A DNA stretch of 35,563 bases. It comes from Roseococcus sp. GTDB lineage: Bacteria; Pseudomonadota; Alphaproteobacteria; Acetobacterales; Acetobacteraceae. A program made the translations under genes and the position numbers. Below, in pieces: positions 1-8,915 of this stretch. How positions within the stretch are numbered: position 1 is the stretch's first letter; every line of letters starts with the position of its first letter. The notes under the pieces were generated by a model. The model was not told where the DNA came from. It ran no database searches and was given only the letters and a program-made list of their open reading frames with translations. The DNA is taken from the NCBI RefSeq assembly GCF_019747315.1, contig NZ_JAIEQY010000157.1, positions 1-35,563 on the forward strand. The letters are read 5' to 3'.

Positions 1-14
1 CCGGAGGCCGTTTT
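1..14 (+). terminator. Probable 3' arm of a truncated terminator-like repeat
   Basis: The window opens with CCGGAGGCCG followed by TTTT. This matches the end of the GC-rich inverted repeat seen in full near 6012-6101, whose right arm also ends in CCGGAGGC. It is probably the descending arm and T-run of a terminator for the gene upstream of rpsP. The other arm lies outside the window, so this is inference. Confidence 0.35.
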
Positions 15-70
15 GAACACCTCCACCAAGCGTCCATTCTGATTTTGACTTTACCAAAGGAGAAGACCCC

Positions 71-403
71 ATGGGCCTGAAGATCCGCCTTGCCCGCGCC
101 GGCGCCAAGAAGCGCCCCTATTATCACATCGTGGTGGCCGACAGCCGCAGCCCGCGCGATGGCCGCTTCATCGAGAAGCTGGGTAGCTACAACCCGATGC
201 TGCCGGCCGAGCACGCCGACCGCATCCGCCTGCAGGAGGAGCGCATCAAGGAGTGGCTCTCCCAGGGCGCGCTGGCGACCGACCGCGTGGCGAAGTTCCT
301 GGGCCGCGCCGGCCTGATGGAAATGCCGGCGATCCCGACGCAGCCGATCCAGTCCGCGCCGAAGAAGAAGGCGCAGGAACGCGCCGCGGCCGCCGCGCGC
401 TGA
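71..403 (+). CDS. rpsP: 30S ribosomal protein S16
   Basis: S16 binds 16S rRNA early in assembly of the 30S body. The N-terminus has the family pattern: [21 protein letters not shown], followed by the [16 protein letters not shown] segment. At 110 residues it is longer than the roughly 82-residue E. coli protein because of a Lys/Ala-rich C-terminal tail (about residues 85-110), common in alphaproteobacteria. A strong Shine-Dalgarno, AAAGGAG, lies just upstream of the ATG and fixes the start. It is the first gene of the rpsP-rimM-trmD-rplS group, an arrangement known from many bacteria. Confidence 0.97.
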   Translation: MGLKIRLARAGAKKRPYYHIVVADSRSPRDGRFIEKLGSYNPMLPAEHADRIRLQEERIKEWLSQGALATDRVAKFLGRAGLMEMPAIPTQPIQSAPKKKAQERAAAAAR

Positions 404-412
404 TCTAGACCC

Positions 413-940
413 ATGGCCACGGCGATGATCCTGTTGGGCGAGATCGGGAGGCCGCACGGTGTGCGGGGCCTGGTGCGCGTCCGCAGCTTCACCGCCGAGC
501 CTGAGGATCTGACCGCCTATGGCCCGCTGAGCGACGCGACCGGCAGCCAGCGCTTCGTGCTGGAGATGCTCTCGCCGGATCTCGCGCGCATCGAGGGCGT
601 GAATGACCGCGACCAGGCCGCGCGCCTGACCGGCACCAAGCTCTATGTGCCGCGCGAGGCGTTGCCACCGCCCGAGGATGAGGAGGAATACTACCTTTCC
701 GACCTCGAGGGCATGGCGGCGGTGACGGCGGAAGGCCAGGCCCTTGGCCGCGTTCGCGCAGTGGAGGATCACGGCGCGGGGGCCTTCCTCGTGCTGGAAG
801 GCCCGCCCGAGCGGCTGGTGCCCTTCACGCGCGCGGCGGTGCCCGAGGTGGACACCAAGGCGCGCCGTATCACCGTGGTGCTGCCCGCCGAGATCCTCGT
901 CGAGCCCCAGCCGGGCGACCGGGAGGCGGGTGCGGCATGA
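413..940 (+). CDS. rimM: Ribosome maturation factor RimM
   Basis: RimM binds S19 and helps mature the 30S head. The 175-residue product has the usual two-part layout. An N-terminal RimM domain starts with [17 protein letters not shown] and the [10 protein letters not shown] segment. A C-terminal PRC-barrel begins near [13 protein letters not shown] and runs to VLPAEIL. It begins 9 bases after the rpsP stop with only a weak Shine-Dalgarno, suggesting translational coupling, and ends in an ATGA overlap with trmD. Identity is also supported by its place between rpsP and trmD. Confidence 0.95.
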   Translation: MATAMILLGEIGRPHGVRGLVRVRSFTAEPEDLTAYGPLSDATGSQRFVLEMLSPDLARIEGVNDRDQAARLTGTKLYVPREALPPPEDEEEYYLSDLEGMAAVTAEGQALGRVRAVEDHGAGAFLVLEGPPERLVPFTRAAVPEVDTKARRITVVLPAEILVEPQPGDREAGAA

Positions 941-1662
941 GCTGGCGCGCCACCATCCTCACGCTCTTCCCGGAGATGTTCCCCGGGCCGCTCGACGTGT
1001 CGCTCGCCGGTCGTGCCCTGCGCGATGGCAAGTGGCATTGCGAGGCGATGGATATCCGCGGCTTCGCCATGGATCGCCACCGCACCGTGGATGACACGCC
1101 CTTCGGCGGCGGTGCGGGCATGGTGATGCGGCCCGATGTGGCGGATGCGGCGATTGCGGGCGCGATGGCAGGGGGAGACACTGGGGGCGACACCCGCCCG
1201 CTGGTCTATCTCACCCCGCGTGGCCGGCTGCTGGACCAGTCCATGGTGCGCGATTTCGCGGCGGGCCCCGGCCTCGTGCTGCTCTGCGGGCGGTATGAGG
1301 GCGTGGATCAGCGCGTGATCGAGGCCCGTGGCATGCGCGAGGTCAGCCTCGGCGACTACGTGCTCTCGGGCGGCGAGATCGCGGCGCTGGCCTTGCTCGA
1401 TGCCTGCGTGCGGCTGCTGCCGGGTGTCATGGGCGCCGCCGAAAGCGCCATCGAGGAAAGCCACTCCGCGGGGCTGCTGGAATACCCGCACTACACGCGG
1501 CCCGCCGAATGGCAGGGCCGCGCCGTGCCGCCCGTGCTGCTCTCCGGCCATCATGCCGAGGTCGCGCGCTGGCGGCGTGCCCAATCCGAGGCCGCGACGC
1601 GCGAGCGGCGGCCCGATCTCTGGAACCGAATGCTGGTTGCGGGCTCGCAAGCCCCGGCCTAA
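937..1662 (+). CDS. trmD: tRNA (guanine-N1)-methyltransferase TrmD
   Basis: TrmD uses S-adenosylmethionine to methylate N1 of G37 in tRNAs, which prevents +1 frameshifting. The 241-residue protein shows the SPOUT trefoil-knot signatures: [11 protein letters not shown], then [18 protein letters not shown] and [15 protein letters not shown], which form the SAM pocket. The early segment [13 protein letters not shown] and the [16 protein letters not shown] loop are also canonical. Its ATG overlaps the rimM stop by four bases (ATGA), so the two are probably coupled. Length matches the family. Confidence 0.97.
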   Translation: MSWRATILTLFPEMFPGPLDVSLAGRALRDGKWHCEAMDIRGFAMDRHRTVDDTPFGGGAGMVMRPDVADAAIAGAMAGGDTGGDTRPLVYLTPRGRLLDQSMVRDFAAGPGLVLLCGRYEGVDQRVIEARGMREVSLGDYVLSGGEIAALALLDACVRLLPGVMGAAESAIEESHSAGLLEYPHYTRPAEWQGRAVPPVLLSGHHAEVARWRRAQSEAATRERRPDLWNRMLVAGSQAPA

Positions 1663-1687
1663 ACCAAATTCTCGAAAGGACTTGACC

Positions 1688-2092
1688 ATGAACCTCTTGC
1701 AGCAATTCGACGCCGACCAGAAGGCCCGCCTGACCGCGACCCGCCCCGTGCCGGAATTCGCCGCCGGCGATACCGTGCGCGTGATGGTGAAGGTCGTGGA
1801 AGGCGAGCGTACGCGCGTCCAGGCCTATGAGGGTGTGGTGATCGCGCGCTCCAACCGCGGACTGCACAGCAACTTCACGGTGCGCAAGCTCTCCTATGGC
1901 GAGGGCGTGGAGCGCGTCTTCCCGCTGCATTCCCCGGCCATCGCCGAGATCGCCGTGGTGCGTCGCGGCAAGGTGCGCCGCGCGAAGCTCTATTACCTGC
2001 GTGGCCGCACGGGCAAGTCGGCGCGCATCGCCGAGAAGCTCGGCCTGCGCGCGCCGGCTGCTGCCGCCGCCAAGGACACTGCCGAGGCCTGA
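1688..2092 (+). CDS. rplS: 50S ribosomal protein L19
   Basis: L19 sits at the 30S-50S interface. The product is 134 residues, starting [11 protein letters not shown], with the family core [23 protein letters not shown] and the [15 protein letters not shown] motif. The Ala-rich tail from about residue 118 is longer than in E. coli. The start is the ATG preceded by AAAGGACTTGACC; an upstream in-frame extension lies inside trmD and is not used. It closes the rpsP-rimM-trmD-rplS group and is followed by a hairpin at 2102-2126. Confidence 0.97.
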   Translation: MNLLQQFDADQKARLTATRPVPEFAAGDTVRVMVKVVEGERTRVQAYEGVVIARSNRGLHSNFTVRKLSYGEGVERVFPLHSPAIAEIAVVRRGKVRRAKLYYLRGRTGKSARIAEKLGLRAPAAAAAKDTAEA

Positions 2093-2101
2093 GGCCCGGT
2101 T

Positions 2102-2126
2102 GCGGAGGGCCGGTTCGGCCCTCCGC
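2102..2126 (+). terminator. Hairpin after rplS, terminator or attenuator
   Basis: A perfect 11-bp stem (GCGGAGGGCCG with CGGCCCTCCGC, loop GTT) begins 9 bases after the rplS stop. No clean T-run follows; the next bases are CAGATTGCCGCTTTG. It may end the ribosomal transcript or only slow polymerase before leuC. The hairpin is seen directly; termination is inferred. Confidence 0.5.
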
Positions 2127-2159
2127 CAGATTGCCGCTTTGTAGAGGGAGAGATCGCCA

Positions 2160-3602
2160 ATGAGCGATGGAAAGCCGCGCACGCTGTTCGACAAGATCTG
2201 GGCCGCCCATGTGGTCGAGACACTGCCGGACGGAACGGCCCTTCTCTACATCGACCTCCACCTCACCCATGAGGTCACGACGCCGCAGGCCTTCGAGGGC
2301 CTGCGCCTGGCCGGCCGCAAGATCCGCCGCCCGGACCTGACGCTCGGCGTCATCGACCACAACATCGCCACCGACGCCTCGCGCTACACGGGCATCGTGG
2401 ATGACGAGAGCCGCCTGCAGGTCGAGACGCTGGAGAAGAACGCGGCCGAATTCGGCATGCCGCTCATCCCGCTGCTCGACAAGCGCCAGGGCATCGTCCA
2501 CGTCATCGGGCCAGAGCTGGGGCGCTCGCTGCCCGGCATGACGATCGTCTGCGGCGACAGCCACACCTCCACGCATGGCGCCATGGGCGCGCTCGCCTTC
2601 GGCATCGGCACCTCCGAGGTGGAGCACGTGCTGGCGACGCAGACGCTGCTGCAGAAGCCCGCCAAGAACATGCAGGTCCTGGTCGAGGGCAACCTCGCCA
2701 TCGGCTGCTCGGGCAAGGACATCACCCTCGCCATCATCGGCAAGATCGGCACCGCGGGCGGCACGGGCCATGTCATCGAGTATTGCGGCGACACCATTCG
2801 CGCGCTCGACATGGCGGGCCGCATGACCGTCTCCAACATGGCGATCGAGGGTGGCGCGCGCGCCGGCCTGATCGCGCCCGACGAGACCACCTTCGACTAC
2901 ATCCGCGGCCGCCCCATGGCGCCGAAGGGCGAGGCGCTGGAGCGCGCCATCGCCTATTGGCGCAGCCTGCCGACCGATGCGGGCGCCCATTACGACAAGA
3001 TCGTGAAGCTCGCCGCGCATGAGATCGCGCCGCAGGTCACCTGGGGCACCAGCCCCGAGGATGTGCTGCCGATCACCGGCATCGTGCCGAACCCCGAGGA
3101 AGCGGCCAATGAGGCGCGCCGCGCCCAGCTCCGCCGCATGGTCGAATATATGGGCCTGACGCCCGGCCAGCGCCTGACCGACCTCAAGATCGACGTGGCC
3201 TTCATCGGCAGCTGCACCAACAGCCGCATCGAGGATATCCGCGCCGCCGCCGCCATCGCCAAGGGCCGCAAGGTCGCCGATGGCGTGCGCGCGATGGTCG
3301 TCCCCGGCTCGGGCCTGGTGAAGGCGCAGGCCGAGGAGGAAGGACTCGACCGCATCCTCCAGGAAGCGGGCTTCGAATGGCGCGAGGCGGGCTGCTCGAT
3401 GTGCCTCGGCATGAATCCGGACAAGCTGACGCCCGGCCAGCGCAGCGCCAGCACCAGCAACCGCAATTTCGAGGGCCGCCAGGGCCCGGGCGGGCGCACG
3501 CACCTGCTCTCGCCCGCCATGGCCGCGGCGGCGGCGATCGCCGGCCACCTCGCCGATGTGCGCGACTATCAACCCACTTGGCAGCCGACCGGGAGCCTGT
3601 GA
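2160..3602 (+). CDS. leuC: 3-isopropylmalate dehydratase large subunit
   Basis: With LeuD this forms isopropylmalate isomerase, converting 2-isopropylmalate to 3-isopropylmalate in leucine biosynthesis. The 480-residue aconitase-family protein has three cysteines in the expected [4Fe-4S] positions: C352 in GSCTNSR, and C412 and C415 in [10 protein letters not shown]. The [23 protein letters not shown] segment (131-153) is also typical. The ATG follows a GAGGGAGAG Shine-Dalgarno. It is separated from leuD by one base. The preceding hairpin suggests its own promoter or read-through from rplS; no leader peptide or T-box was recognised. Confidence 0.97.
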   Translation: MSDGKPRTLFDKIWAAHVVETLPDGTALLYIDLHLTHEVTTPQAFEGLRLAGRKIRRPDLTLGVIDHNIATDASRYTGIVDDESRLQVETLEKNAAEFGMPLIPLLDKRQGIVHVIGPELGRSLPGMTIVCGDSHTSTHGAMGALAFGIGTSEVEHVLATQTLLQKPAKNMQVLVEGNLAIGCSGKDITLAIIGKIGTAGGTGHVIEYCGDTIRALDMAGRMTVSNMAIEGGARAGLIAPDETTFDYIRGRPMAPKGEALERAIAYWRSLPTDAGAHYDKIVKLAAHEIAPQVTWGTSPEDVLPITGIVPNPEEAANEARRAQLRRMVEYMGLTPGQRLTDLKIDVAFIGSCTNSRIEDIRAAAAIAKGRKVADGVRAMVVPGSGLVKAQAEEEGLDRILQEAGFEWREAGCSMCLGMNPDKLTPGQRSASTSNRNFEGRQGPGGRTHLLSPAMAAAAAIAGHLADVRDYQPTWQPTGSL

Positions 3603-3603
3603 G

Positions 3604-4230
3604 ATGCAAGCCTTCACCACCCTGACCGGCATCGCGGCCCCCCTGCCCAAGGCCAATGTCGACACCGACCAGATCATCCCCGCGCGCTTCCTGAAGTCCA
3701 TCGCGCGCACCGGATTCGGCAAGAACCTCTTCGCCAATTTCCGCTACAATGCGGATGGCTCCGAGCAGCCGGAATTCGTGCTGAACCAGGAGGCCTATCG
3801 CAAGGCGGAGATCCTCATCGCCTTCGAGAATTTCGGCTGCGGTTCGTCCCGTGAGCATGCGCCCTGGGCGCTCTTGGATTTCGGCATTCGCTGCGTGATC
3901 GCGCCCGACTTCGCCGACATCTTTCACAACAACAGCTTCAAGAACGGCCTGCTGCCCATCCGCCTGCCGCGCGAGATCTGCGAGAAGCTGATGGAGGACG
4001 CCAAGCTCGGCAGCAATGCGCGCATCACGGTGGATCTGGAGCGCAACGTTGTGGTGCGCCCCAATGGCGAGGAGATCCCCTTTGCCATCGACCCGTTCCG
4101 CCGCCACTGCCTGCTGAACGGCCTCGATGATATCGGCCAGACGATGCAGCACACAGGCTCCATCGACACCTACGAAGACAAGCAGCGCCAGGCCCAGCCC
4201 TGGCTGCATGCCGCGGAGAACCGCCTGTGA
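3604..4230 (+). CDS. leuD: 3-isopropylmalate dehydratase small subunit
   Basis: LeuD is the swivelling small subunit that completes the LeuCD active site. The product is 208 residues, starting [20 protein letters not shown], with the [12 protein letters not shown] motif and the substrate-binding loop [17 protein letters not shown] chose the ATG one base after the leuC stop. A longer in-frame start at 3556 lies inside leuC and adds non-homologous sequence. The stop overlaps the GTG of leuB, so leuC, leuD and leuB are tightly coupled. Confidence 0.96.
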   Translation: MQAFTTLTGIAAPLPKANVDTDQIIPARFLKSIARTGFGKNLFANFRYNADGSEQPEFVLNQEAYRKAEILIAFENFGCGSSREHAPWALLDFGIRCVIAPDFADIFHNNSFKNGLLPIRLPREICEKLMEDAKLGSNARITVDLERNVVVRPNGEEIPFAIDPFRRHCLLNGLDDIGQTMQHTGSIDTYEDKQRQAQPWLHAAENRL

Positions 4231-5339
4231 TCGCCAACAAGAAGCTCCTCGTCCTGCCGGGGGATGGCATCGGCCCCGAGGTGATGCATGAGGTCCGCCG
4301 CGTCATCGACTGGATGGAGCAGCGCCGCATGGTGCGCTTCGAAATCGGCGAAGGCCTGGTCGGCGGTGCTGCCATTGATGCCGAGGGCGTGCCCTGCCCC
4401 GACCGCACGGTGGAGGCGGCACGCGCCGCCGATGCCGTGCTGTTCGGCAGCGTCGGCGGCCCGAAATGGGACAAGCTGCCCTTCGAGCAGCGGCCGGAAC
4501 TCGGCATCCTGCGGCTGCGCAAGGAGCTGGGCCTGTTTGCGAATTTACGCCCGGCCATCGTGCTCGACCCCCTCGTGGATGCCTCCTCGCTGAAGCCCGA
4601 TGTGGTGCGCGGCCTCGACATCATGATCGTGCGCGAAAGCACGGGCGGCATCTATTTCGGCGAGCCGCGCGGCATCCACACGGACGCCAACGGCAAGCGC
4701 GTTGGCATCGACACCGAGGTCTATTCGGAAGACGAGATCGCCCGCGCCGCCCGCGTCGCCTTCGACCTCGCCCGCAAGCGCCGCAACAAGGTGACGAGCA
4801 CCGAGAAGGCGAATGTGATGCAATCCGGCCGCCTCTGGCGCGCCGTGGTGACCGAGGTGCACGCCGCCGAATTCCCGGATGTCGAGCTGGAGCACATGTA
4901 CGCCGACAATGCGGCGATGCAGCTCTGCTCGCGCCCCAAGCAGTTCGACGTGATCCTGGCATCCAATCTCTTCGGCGATGTGCTGAGCGACCTGGCGGCC
5001 GCCTTGACGGGCTCCTTGGGCATGCTGCCATCGGCCACGCTTGGCGCCGTGCAGGCCGATGGCCGCCGTCACGCGCTCTATGAGCCGATCCATGGCTCGG
5101 CGCCGGATATCGCGGGCAAGGGCATCGCGAATCCGTCGGCGCAAATCCTCTCCTTCGCGATGCTGCTGCGTTGGTCCTTCGGCATGGAGGAGCAGGCGCG
5201 CATGGTCGAGCAGGCGGTGGAGCGCGTGCTGGCGGGCGGGATGCGCACGGCGGACATCATGCAGCCCGGCATGGCGCGCATCAGCTGCTCCGTGATGGGC
5301 GAGAGCGTCGTGCGGGAGTTGAACAAGCTCGCCGCGTGA
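4227..5339 (+). CDS. leuB: 3-isopropylmalate dehydrogenase
   Basis: LeuB oxidatively decarboxylates 3-isopropylmalate with NAD+ to give 2-oxoisocaproate. The 370-residue protein starts with GTG inside a GTGA overlap with leuD. Motifs: [12 protein letters not shown] at the N-terminus; [13 protein letters not shown], which marks LeuB rather than isocitrate or tartrate dehydrogenases; the [12 protein letters not shown] catalytic segment; the metal-binding aspartates in [13 protein letters not shown]; and [14 protein letters not shown] for NAD. It completes leuCDB; leuA is not in the window. Confidence 0.97.
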   Translation: MIANKKLLVLPGDGIGPEVMHEVRRVIDWMEQRRMVRFEIGEGLVGGAAIDAEGVPCPDRTVEAARAADAVLFGSVGGPKWDKLPFEQRPELGILRLRKELGLFANLRPAIVLDPLVDASSLKPDVVRGLDIMIVRESTGGIYFGEPRGIHTDANGKRVGIDTEVYSEDEIARAARVAFDLARKRRNKVTSTEKANVMQSGRLWRAVVTEVHAAEFPDVELEHMYADNAAMQLCSRPKQFDVILASNLFGDVLSDLAAALTGSLGMLPSATLGAVQADGRRHALYEPIHGSAPDIAGKGIANPSAQILSFAMLLRWSFGMEEQARMVEQAVERVLAGGMRTADIMQPGMARISCSVMGESVVRELNKLAA

Positions 5340-5409
5340 TGCGCGCGTGCTGCATGGCCGCCCCCGTGCAACGCGTGCAAACAACGTCATAAAGCTGTCG
5401 CCCGGGGGG

Positions 5410-5438
5410 TTGCGCGGCATGGCCGCGAAGGGTATCTC
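5410..5438 (+). promoter_or_regulatory. Candidate promoter for tRNA-Arg
   Basis: TTGCGC (5410-5415) and TATCTC (5433-5438) are separated by exactly 17 bases and end 14 bases before the mature tRNA. This fits a sigma-70 promoter giving a short 5' leader. The hexamers are only moderately close to consensus. Confidence 0.4.
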
Positions 5439-5452
5439 CCGGCCCACGGCAA

Positions 5453-5528
5453 GCACCCGTAGCTCAATGGATAGAGCACCAGACTACGAATCTGGGGGTT
5501 GGAGGTTCGAGTCCTTCCGGGTGCGCCA
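5453..5528 (+). tRNA. tRNA-Arg (ACG)
   Basis: A 76-base cloverleaf. Acceptor arms GCACCCG (5453-5459) and CGGGTGC (5518-5524) pair fully, followed by discriminator G and an encoded CCA. The anticodon stem CCAGA/TCTGG encloses CTACGAA, giving anticodon ACG, read as ICG after A34 deamination. The T-loop GGTTCGAGTCC is canonical. The encoded CCA and complete stems indicate a functional gene. It could be an integration site for mobile DNA, but no attachment repeat was seen beside it. Confidence 0.97.
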
Positions 5529-5736
5529 GTTTCCCTCGACATGATTTCCGAAGCCTCTTGCGTGCTTAGTTGAGGCTGCGCTATCCAGACCTCGCATCAA
5601 GAGTTGGGCCGGCGCCCAACGCCAACCTGCCTTCCCGGGCAAGGTGGCGCTCTCCGTGAGGGGAGGATGTGGCCGGTCCCGGCAATGATACGGGTCTTCC
5701 ACGCCAAGCGCCGTCCCTCGTCACGAGGAGAAGCGC
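5529..5736. other. Intergenic region with a short hairpin
   Basis: There is no convincing gene in these 208 bases. A 7-bp hairpin (GTTGGGC at 5603-5609 with GCCCAAC at 5614-5620) lacks a following T-run. The small ORF on the opposite strand across the tRNA 3' end reads the tRNA antisense and is a typical false gene. Confidence 0.5.
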
Positions 5737-6054
5737 ATGTTGACCGCCCCGCACGATCTGTCCCCCTGCCTCCGCCCCGGCGATGAGGCCACGCATCTGG
5801 GCGGAATGCCCTGGGAGGACCGCACAGGCCGCTCCCGCTGGGCGGAGTTCTACCTGGTGCTGCACCGCGCCGGCGGCGCCTGGACGCATCTCTATCGCGT
5901 CCTGCCGGGGGTGCGGTTGGAGCTTGTGCTGGTGCGTGCAGTCGAGGGTGATGCGCGGGCTGCGCTGCAGGGGGCGTTCTTTGCCGATGGTGCCCGGAGG
6001 TTCAGAAAAAAGCCTCCGGCGGCTGGGGCCACGGGCTCCAGGCCCCTTTCCTGA
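5737..6054 (+). CDS. Hypothetical protein, 105 residues
   Basis: I do not recognise this protein. The case for a gene is a good Shine-Dalgarno (GAGGAGA, about 5 bases before the ATG) and a plausible globular sequence with the aromatic-rich stretch RWAEFYLVLHRAGGAW. No signal peptide or membrane segment is evident. The last 15 or so residues (from about RKKPPAAGAT) are encoded by the left arm and loop of the inverted repeat that terminates the opposite cox cluster. That tail is therefore probably a recent extension into repeat DNA. Antisense reading frames here are not better supported. Confidence 0.5.
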   Translation: MLTAPHDLSPCLRPGDEATHLGGMPWEDRTGRSRWAEFYLVLHRAGGAWTHLYRVLPGVRLELVLVRAVEGDARAALQGAFFADGARRFRKKPPAAGATGSRPLS

Positions 6055-6101
6055 AACAGGACGACGCTGGGTCTGGCGCCTGGGCCCCAGCCGCCGGAGG
6101 C
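6006..6101 (-). terminator. Terminator of the cox cluster, built from a GC-rich inverted repeat
   Basis: Read on the minus strand, 19-base arms (6083-6101 and 6012-6030) form a perfect stem of GCCTCCGGCGGCTGGGGCC with its complement, followed directly by six Ts (6006-6011). The 52-base loop can fold further, for example TCCTG with CAGGA. It begins 3 bases after the coxF stop, the right place to end the coxB-coxA-ctaB-coxF transcript. The arms belong to a repeat that recurs at 20626-20644 and probably at 1-14. Confidence 0.7.
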
Positions 6102-6104
6102 CGC

Positions 6105-6233
6105 TTAATCCCGCAGCAGCCGCGCGACCGAGATGAAGTAGAACAGCGCGGAAAGCCCCGCGAGGGCCGCCAGGATGGCCCAGTTCCGCGCCTTGCGGCG
6201 GCGCTCGAAGATCACCTTTTCCTCGGGCGTCAT
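6105..6233 (-). CDS. coxF: Small CoxF-like protein of the cytochrome oxidase cluster
   Basis: A 42-residue protein starting MTPEEKVIFERRRKARNW, then one membrane segment (about residues 19-36, AILAALAGLSALFYFISV) and a short basic tail. Small one-helix proteins of this form, with a charged RRR-K-RNWA stretch before the helix, are found between ctaB and ctaG in alphaproteobacterial cox operons and are annotated CoxF; their role in oxidase assembly is not firmly known. The start overlaps the ctaB stop (ATGA), strong evidence that it is translated. Identification rests on position and pattern. Confidence 0.8.
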   Translation of the reverse strand: MTPEEKVIFERRRKARNWAILAALAGLSALFYFISVARLLRD

Positions 6234-7150
6234 GCGAGCAGCAGACGGTCGAGCGCCAGCGCGCCGAACAACAGGAAGAGGTAGGAGATGCTGTATTTGA
6301 AGCAGCGCTTCGCCGGCATGTCCTTGGTGAGGGAAACGCCCGATTCATCCTGCGCGTCGCGCCAGGTGAGCCAGGCGTGGCGGAGGAAGTTCGCGCCGAG
6401 TGCCGCGGCAACGGCGCCATAGACCCAGGTGTTGAAGCCCATCAGCCAGGGTGCCAGCGTCAGCGGTACCAGCAGGATGGTGTAGATCACCACCTGCCGG
6501 CGCGTCTCGCGTGCACCATTCGTCACCGGCAGCATCGGCACGCCGGCCCGCTCGTAATCCTGGTGCGCCCAGAGCGAGAGCGCCCAGAAATGCGGCGGCG
6601 TCCACATGAAGATGATGGCAAACAGCACCAGCGGCAGCGCCTCGATGCTGCCGGTGACCGCGATCCAGCCGATGAGCGGCGGAAAGGCGCCCGCTGCACC
6701 CCCGATCACGATGTTCTGCGGCGTGCGGCGCTTCAGCAGCATCGTGTAGATGACGACATAGAAGAAGATCGAGAAGGCCAGCACGCCCGCCGCCAGCCAG
6801 TTGGTGGCCAGCCCCATCAGCGCGACGGAGCCCACGGCCAGCACCACGCCATAGGTCAGCGCAGCATCAGCGCTGATGCGGCCGGTCGGGATGGGGCGCT
6901 TGATGGTGCGGCGCATGATCGCGTCGATGTCGCGGTCATACCACATGTTCATCGCACCCGCGGCACCGGCCGCGATGGTGATGCAGAGGATGGCGGTGAC
7001 GGCAAGCACAGGATGCATCGGCCCGGGGGCGACCAGCAATCCTATGATGCCGGTGTAGACGACGAGCGTCAGCACGCGCGGCTTGAGCAGCGTGATCCAG
7101 TCGCGCACCTCGGAGGCACCGGCGATCTCAGTTGTGGTCACGTCACTCAT
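6230..7150 (-). CDS. ctaB: Protoheme IX farnesyltransferase (heme O synthase)
   Basis: CtaB adds a farnesyl group to heme b to make heme O, the precursor of heme A for cytochrome aa3. The 306-residue UbiA-family membrane protein has the first Asp-rich motif in NMWYDRDIDAIMRRT, then KRPIPTGRIS, and a second conserved region around LWAHQDYERAGVPMLPV. Many hydrophobic segments are present (nine are typical). The start chosen is MSDVTTTE, preceded by AGGAC. A longer in-frame start would translate the repeat between coxA and ctaB. It lies downstream of coxA and overlaps coxF. Confidence 0.95.
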   Translation of the reverse strand: MSDVTTTEIAGASEVRDWITLLKPRVLTLVVYTGIIGLLVAPGPMHPVLAVTAILCITIAAGAAGAMNMWYDRDIDAIMRRTIKRPIPTGRISADAALTYGVVLAVGSVALMGLATNWLAAGVLAFSIFFYVVIYTMLLKRRTPQNIVIGGAAGAFPPLIGWIAVTGSIEALPLVLFAIIFMWTPPHFWALSLWAHQDYERAGVPMLPVTNGARETRRQVVIYTILLVPLTLAPWLMGFNTWVYGAVAAALGANFLRHAWLTWRDAQDESGVSLTKDMPAKRCFKYSISYLFLLFGALALDRLLLA

Positions 7151-7165
7151 GGGGTGTCCTGAAAC

Positions 7166-7286
7166 TTGAGGGGCTTCGCCCCTCAAACTCCCCAGAAGGA
7201 ACCTCAGGTTCCTTCACCTCCGATGGATAGGGGTGCAGGGGACGTGTCCCCTGCTGGGGGAGTTTGAGGGGGCGAAGCCCCCTCAA
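7166..7286. repeat. Composite inverted repeat between coxA and ctaB
   Basis: Four adjacent perfect hairpins fill most of this 121-base gap: 7166-7174/7178-7186, 7195-7203/7207-7215, 7235-7243/7246-7254 and 7264-7273/7277-7286, all with tiny loops. The first unit (7166-7193) and the last (7257-7286) are also inverted copies of each other, differing by one extra G:C pair. It looks like a REP/BIME-like or MITE-like element rather than a terminator, because no T-runs follow. It lies inside the cox transcript and could affect mRNA stability. Confidence 0.8.
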
Positions 7287-7291
7287 TGTGC

Positions 7292-8878
7292 TTAACGGAT
7301 CTTCGGCAGCTCATCGAAGCTGTGGAAGGGGGGTGGGCTGCTGACCTGCCATTCCAGCGTGGTCGCACCCTCGCCCCAGTAATTTGGAGCGGCGACGGCC
7401 CCGCGCTTGAAGGTCGCGTACATCACGTAGAAGAAGAAGATGAAGCTCGCAACCGAGAGATAGGCGCCCATGGAGGCCACGAAGTTCCAGCCCCAAAAAG
7501 CGTCAGGATAATCCGGGTAGCGGCGCGGCATGCCCTGGTTGCCCAGGAAGTGCATGGGAAAGAAGAGGATATTCACACCCACGAACGTCATCCAGAAGTG
7601 GATCTTGCCCAGCTTCTCCGGGTATTGGCGGCCGGACATCTTGCCGATCCAGTAGTAGATGCCGGCATAGATGCCGAACACCGCGCCCAGGCTCAGCACG
7701 TAGTGGAAGTGGGCCACCACATAATAGGTGTTGTGCAGGATTTGCGTGATGCCGGCATTGGCCAGCACGACGCCCGTCACGCCACCCATCGTGAACAGGA
7801 AGATGAATCCGATGGCGAAGAGCATCGGGGTGTCGAACTTCATCGAGCCGCCCCACATGGTGGCAACCCAGGAGAAGATCTTCACGCCCGTCGGCACGGC
7901 GATGACCATCGTCGCCGCCATGAAGTAGGCGCGCGTGTCGACATCCATGCCCGAGGTGTACATGTGGTGCGCCCAGACCACGAAGCCCACCACGCCGATG
8001 GCGACCATCGCGTAGGCCATGCCCAGGTAGCCGAAGACCGGCTTCTTGGAGAAGGTCGAGATCACGTGGCTGATGATGCCGAAGGCCGGCAGGATCATGA
8101 TGTAGACTTCGGGGTGGCCGAAGAACCAGAAGAGGTGCTGGAACAGCACCGGGTCACCACCGCCGGCCGGGTCGAAGAAGGCCGTGCCGAAGTTGCGGTC
8201 CGTGATGAGCATGGTGATGGCACCACCCAGCACCGGCACCGCCAGCAGCAGCAGGAAGGCAGTGACCAGCATCGACCAGACGAAGAGCGGCATCTTGTGC
8301 AGCGTCATGCCCGGGGCGCGCATGTTGAAGATGGTGGTGATGAAGTTGGCCGCACCCAGGATCGAGGAGGCGCCCGCCAGGTGAAGCGCGAACAGCGCCA
8401 TGTCCATGGCCGGGCCCGACTGGTAGGTGTCGTCCGAGAGCGGCGGATAGATCGTCCAGCCCGCGCCCGCGCCGCCGCCCACGAAGAGCGAGCCGCCCAG
8501 CAGCAGGAAGGCCGGCACCAGGAGCCAGAAGGAGATGTTGTTCAACCGCGGGAAGGCCATGTCCGGCGCGCCGATCATGATGGGCACGAACCAGTTGCCG
8601 AAGCCACCGATCAACGCCGGCATGATCACGAAGAACACCATGATCAGCCCGTGGGCCGAGACATAGGCGTTCCACATCTGCCCGTCGGAGAAGATCTGCA
8701 GGCCAGGGTGCTGCAATTCCATGCGCATCAGCACGGAAAGCCCAATGCCGATGATCGCGGCGAAGAGGGAGAAGATGATGTAGAGGGTGCCGATATCCTT
8801 GTGATTGGTGCTGAACAGCCACCGATTCACGAAGTTCGGCTTGTGGTCGTCATGTCCATGCGCGTCTGCGTATGCCAT
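7292..8878 (-). CDS. coxA: Cytochrome c oxidase subunit I (aa3 type)
   Basis: This is the catalytic subunit of the terminal oxidase, holding heme a and the heme a3-CuB centre, with about 12 membrane helices. In 528 residues it shows the SAHGLIMVF heme a histidine, the [14 protein letters not shown] loop with the CuB His and cross-linked Tyr (type A1 with the Glu), [18 protein letters not shown] with two CuB histidines, and [12 protein letters not shown] with the heme a3 and heme a ligands. The start [11 protein letters not shown] follows AAGGG; an earlier in-frame ATG lacks homology. It lies downstream of coxB. Confidence 0.98.
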   Translation of the reverse strand: MAYADAHGHDDHKPNFVNRWLFSTNHKDIGTLYIIFSLFAAIIGIGLSVLMRMELQHPGLQIFSDGQMWNAYVSAHGLIMVFFVIMPALIGGFGNWFVPIMIGAPDMAFPRLNNISFWLLVPAFLLLGGSLFVGGGAGAGWTIYPPLSDDTYQSGPAMDMALFALHLAGASSILGAANFITTIFNMRAPGMTLHKMPLFVWSMLVTAFLLLLAVPVLGGAITMLITDRNFGTAFFDPAGGGDPVLFQHLFWFFGHPEVYIMILPAFGIISHVISTFSKKPVFGYLGMAYAMVAIGVVGFVVWAHHMYTSGMDVDTRAYFMAATMVIAVPTGVKIFSWVATMWGGSMKFDTPMLFAIGFIFLFTMGGVTGVVLANAGITQILHNTYYVVAHFHYVLSLGAVFGIYAGIYYWIGKMSGRQYPEKLGKIHFWMTFVGVNILFFPMHFLGNQGMPRRYPDYPDAFWGWNFVASMGAYLSVASFIFFFYVMYATFKRGAVAAPNYWGEGATTLEWQVSSPPPFHSFDELPKIR

Positions 8879-8915
8879 GTCCCTTGTGCCTTTCCTTGAC
8901 CTTGCGCGGGCTGCG

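Noticed and set aside
1875-3737. 620-codon minus-strand open frame opposite rplS and leuC
   Set aside because: It is antisense to clear family genes, is rich in Arg, Ala, His and Gly as expected for a mirror frame in GC-rich DNA, and has no recognisable motif.
5484-5702. 72-codon minus-strand ORF across the tRNA-Arg 3' end
   Set aside because: The C-terminus is the translation of the tRNA antisense strand, a well-known false gene.
5453-6101. Integrated mobile element at tRNA-Arg
   Set aside because: No integrase, no repeat of the tRNA 3' end and no clear foreign base composition were seen nearby.
7151-7186. Upstream start for ctaB at 7186
   Set aside because: It would translate repeat DNA; the ATG at 7150 has its own AGGAC and matches the expected protein start.
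7166-7286. CRISPR array
   Set aside because: The repeats are adjacent palindromes with different sequences and no regular spacers.
7286-8899. 537-codon plus-strand open frame opposite coxA
   Set aside because: It is very rich in His, Glu, Asp and Arg, the usual mirror image of hydrophobic membrane-protein codons. coxA on the other strand is unambiguous.
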